Assembly (NCBI RefSeq): GCF_003148775.1
Contig: NZ_QGGW01000005.1
Span: forward strand, 1-64,000
Length of the DNA: 64,000 nt
Direction of reading: 5' to 3'
Origin: Roseicyclus mahoneyensis
GTDB taxonomy: Bacteria > Pseudomonadota > Alphaproteobacteria > Rhodobacterales > Rhodobacteraceae
The notes below the pieces were generated by a model that saw nothing but the letters and a program-made list of their open reading frames with translations, was not told the DNA's origin and did no database searches. Shown here in pieces: positions 63,168 through 64,000 of the stretch (the stretch's first letter is position 1; every line of letters begins with the position of its first letter). A program made the position numbers and the translations under genes.

Positions 63168-64000
63168 TCAAACCGTCCCGCGCCAGAGCCAGACCTTGGT
63201 GCCGGAATGATCGACCGGCCCCACCGCCTCCAACCGCAGCCCGGTCGCCTGCGCAAGCCCCCTGTCACTGGTGATGATCCCGACCGCCCAGCCCGCAAAC
63301 CGCGCCCGCAGCGTCGCGCCCAGAGCGCCGTAGACGGCAAAGAGCAGCTTCCGCTCGCCGATCCGCGCGCCATAGGGCGGGTTCGTCAAGACGATCCCCG
63401 GCGCCAGCCCCTCGGGCGGCATCAGATCACTGACCGCCTGCCGCTCGAACCGGCACAGCGCGTCCACCCCCGCCCGCCCGGCATTGCCGCGCGCGCCCCG
63501 GATCGCCCCGTCGTCGCGGTCAAACCCGAAAAACCGCGCCCCTTCATCTTTCCCCAAATATGCCGGGGAGCGCGAGGGGCAGGGCCCCTCGCTCCCGCCC
63601 CCCACCATCTGCGCAAAGGCAAATTCCCGCGACCGCCCCGGCACAAGACCCATGGCCATCTCGGCCGCCTCCAGCACAATCGTGCCCGACCCGCACATCG
63701 GATCGACCACGGCTTGCGTCCCGTCGAACCCCATCTGCCACAAGAACCCCGCCGCCATCGTCTCGCGCAAAGGCGCCTTGCCGACAAAGGTCTTGTGCCC
63801 GCGCCGGTGCAACGGCTCGCCGCTCGTATCCAGCGACACGGTGCACAGGTCATCCTCGATCCGCGCCTTCACCACCACGGCACCATCCGCCGCCACGGGG
63901 ATGCCTGCCGCCGTGATCGCCCCCGCGATGCGCTGGACGGCCGCCTTGTCATGGTAGATCTTCGAGCGGTGGCAACTCGCCTCGACCCTCACCGGCACAT
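63168..64000 (-). CDS. THUMP-type class I RNA methyltransferase, 3' part
   Basis: The last ~277 residues of a RlmL/TrmN-like methyltransferase whose 5' end lies beyond the right edge. RSKIYHDKAA is the conserved stretch after the THUMP domain. The SAM region is VVDPMCGSGTIVLEAAEMA, and the catalytic motif TNPPYGARIG marks an N2-guanine or N6-adenine methyltransferase. Between the FAFAQ and FFGFDRDDGA segments lies an unusual Gly/Ser/Pro-rich stretch of about 20 residues. It is encoded by the palindrome at 63566-63596, which keeps the frame open. The exact target base is not determinable. Confidence 0.85.
   Translation of the reverse strand, partial: VPVRVEASCHRSKIYHDKAAVQRIAGAITAAGIPVAADGAVVVKARIEDDLCTVSLDTSGEPLHRRGHKTFVGKAPLRETMAAGFLWQMGFDGTQAVVDPMCGSGTIVLEAAEMAMGLVPGRSREFAFAQMVGGGSEGPCPSRSPAYLGKDEGARFFGFDRDDGAIRGARGNAGRAGVDALCRFERQAVSDLMPPEGLAPGIVLTNPPYGARIGERKLLFAVYGALGATLRARFAGWAVGIITSDRGLAQATGLRLEAVGPVDHSGTKVWLWRGTV
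63566..63596. repeat. Palindromic element inside the methyltransferase gene
   Basis: GGGAGCGCGAGGGGC at 63566-63580 pairs with GCCCCTCGCTCCC at 63584-63596 (13 bp, two bulged bases, 3-base loop). The flanks include CCCCAAATATGCCGG. The flank-plus-hairpin looks like a dispersed Rhodobacteraceae extragenic palindrome, but it sits in frame within a conserved enzyme, between two conserved blocks. Confidence 0.7.

Overview
The window looks like chromosomal DNA of an alphaproteobacterium of the Rhodobacteraceae (Roseobacter/Rhodobacter-like). The basis is high GC, long alphaproteobacterial PstC/PstA proteins, the linked run rsmB - heparinase - purH - lspA - DUF3035 - two M16 peptidases - mutL - rmuC, and small family-typical proteins (DUF1244, DUF1674/SdhAF4, HspQ). 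This assignment rests on gene content and protein resemblance recalled from memory, not on a database search. I see no tRNA, rRNA, CRISPR array or intact prophage.

Layout. (1) 1-9.3 kb: a phosphate locus (pstS-pstC-pstA-pstB-phoU-phoB plus a degenerate OmpR-type regulator) behind a multi-site Pho box. It is bracketed by a truncated IS3-family transposase on the left and an unannotated, frameshifted IS66-family remnant on the right. No phoR is present. (2) 9.3-24.9 kb: an ArsR regulator with an ArsP-like permease, then mostly housekeeping genes: ubiH-like, amidase, dapC-like, ftsK, lolA, a lytic transglycosylase lipoprotein, an AEC permease, hspQ, a gamma-glutamyltransferase, an RsbV/RsbW pair, a thiolase and a DoxX-like protein. 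(3) 24.9-36.5 kb: a nine-gene minus-strand block from rsmB down to rmuC. (4) 36.5-47.4 kb: sdhAF4, dapB and the translation/RNA backbone rbfA-truB-rpsO-pnp. Each neighbouring pair in that backbone is separated by extra genes: a phosphodiester glycosidase, DUF1643, a fluoroacetate-dehalogenase-like hydrolase, an RTX protein, and a small membrane protein with its TetR regulator. (5) 47.4-57.7 kb: L,D-transpeptidase, 1-Cys peroxiredoxin, aldehyde dehydrogenase, an unrecognised Rossmann-like protein overlapping rluA, a second RTX protein, N-formylglutamate amidohydrolase, pyruvate kinase and rpmI-rplT. (6) 57.7-64 kb: a methyltransferase, pheS without pheT, a lower-GC orphan, a palindrome-rich spacer, trhO, pncA, a YeeE/YedE permease, and the 3' part of a THUMP-type RNA methyltransferase that runs off the right edge and carries an in-frame palindrome.

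How genes work together. PstSCAB would import phosphate, with PhoU and PhoB controlling the Pho regulon and the upstream Pho box giving feedback. LspA, LolA and the lipoproteins belong to envelope biogenesis. RbfA, TruB, S15, Pnp, RsmB, RluA, TrhO, L35, L20 and PheS serve translation and RNA handling. MutL and RmuC serve genome maintenance. I found no clearly new multi-gene system. The most unusual items are the in-frame palindrome at the right end, the receiver-dead regulator next to phoB, the large Ala-rich insertion in PstA, the TetR operon with two matched operators, and a predicted leaderless arsR promoter.
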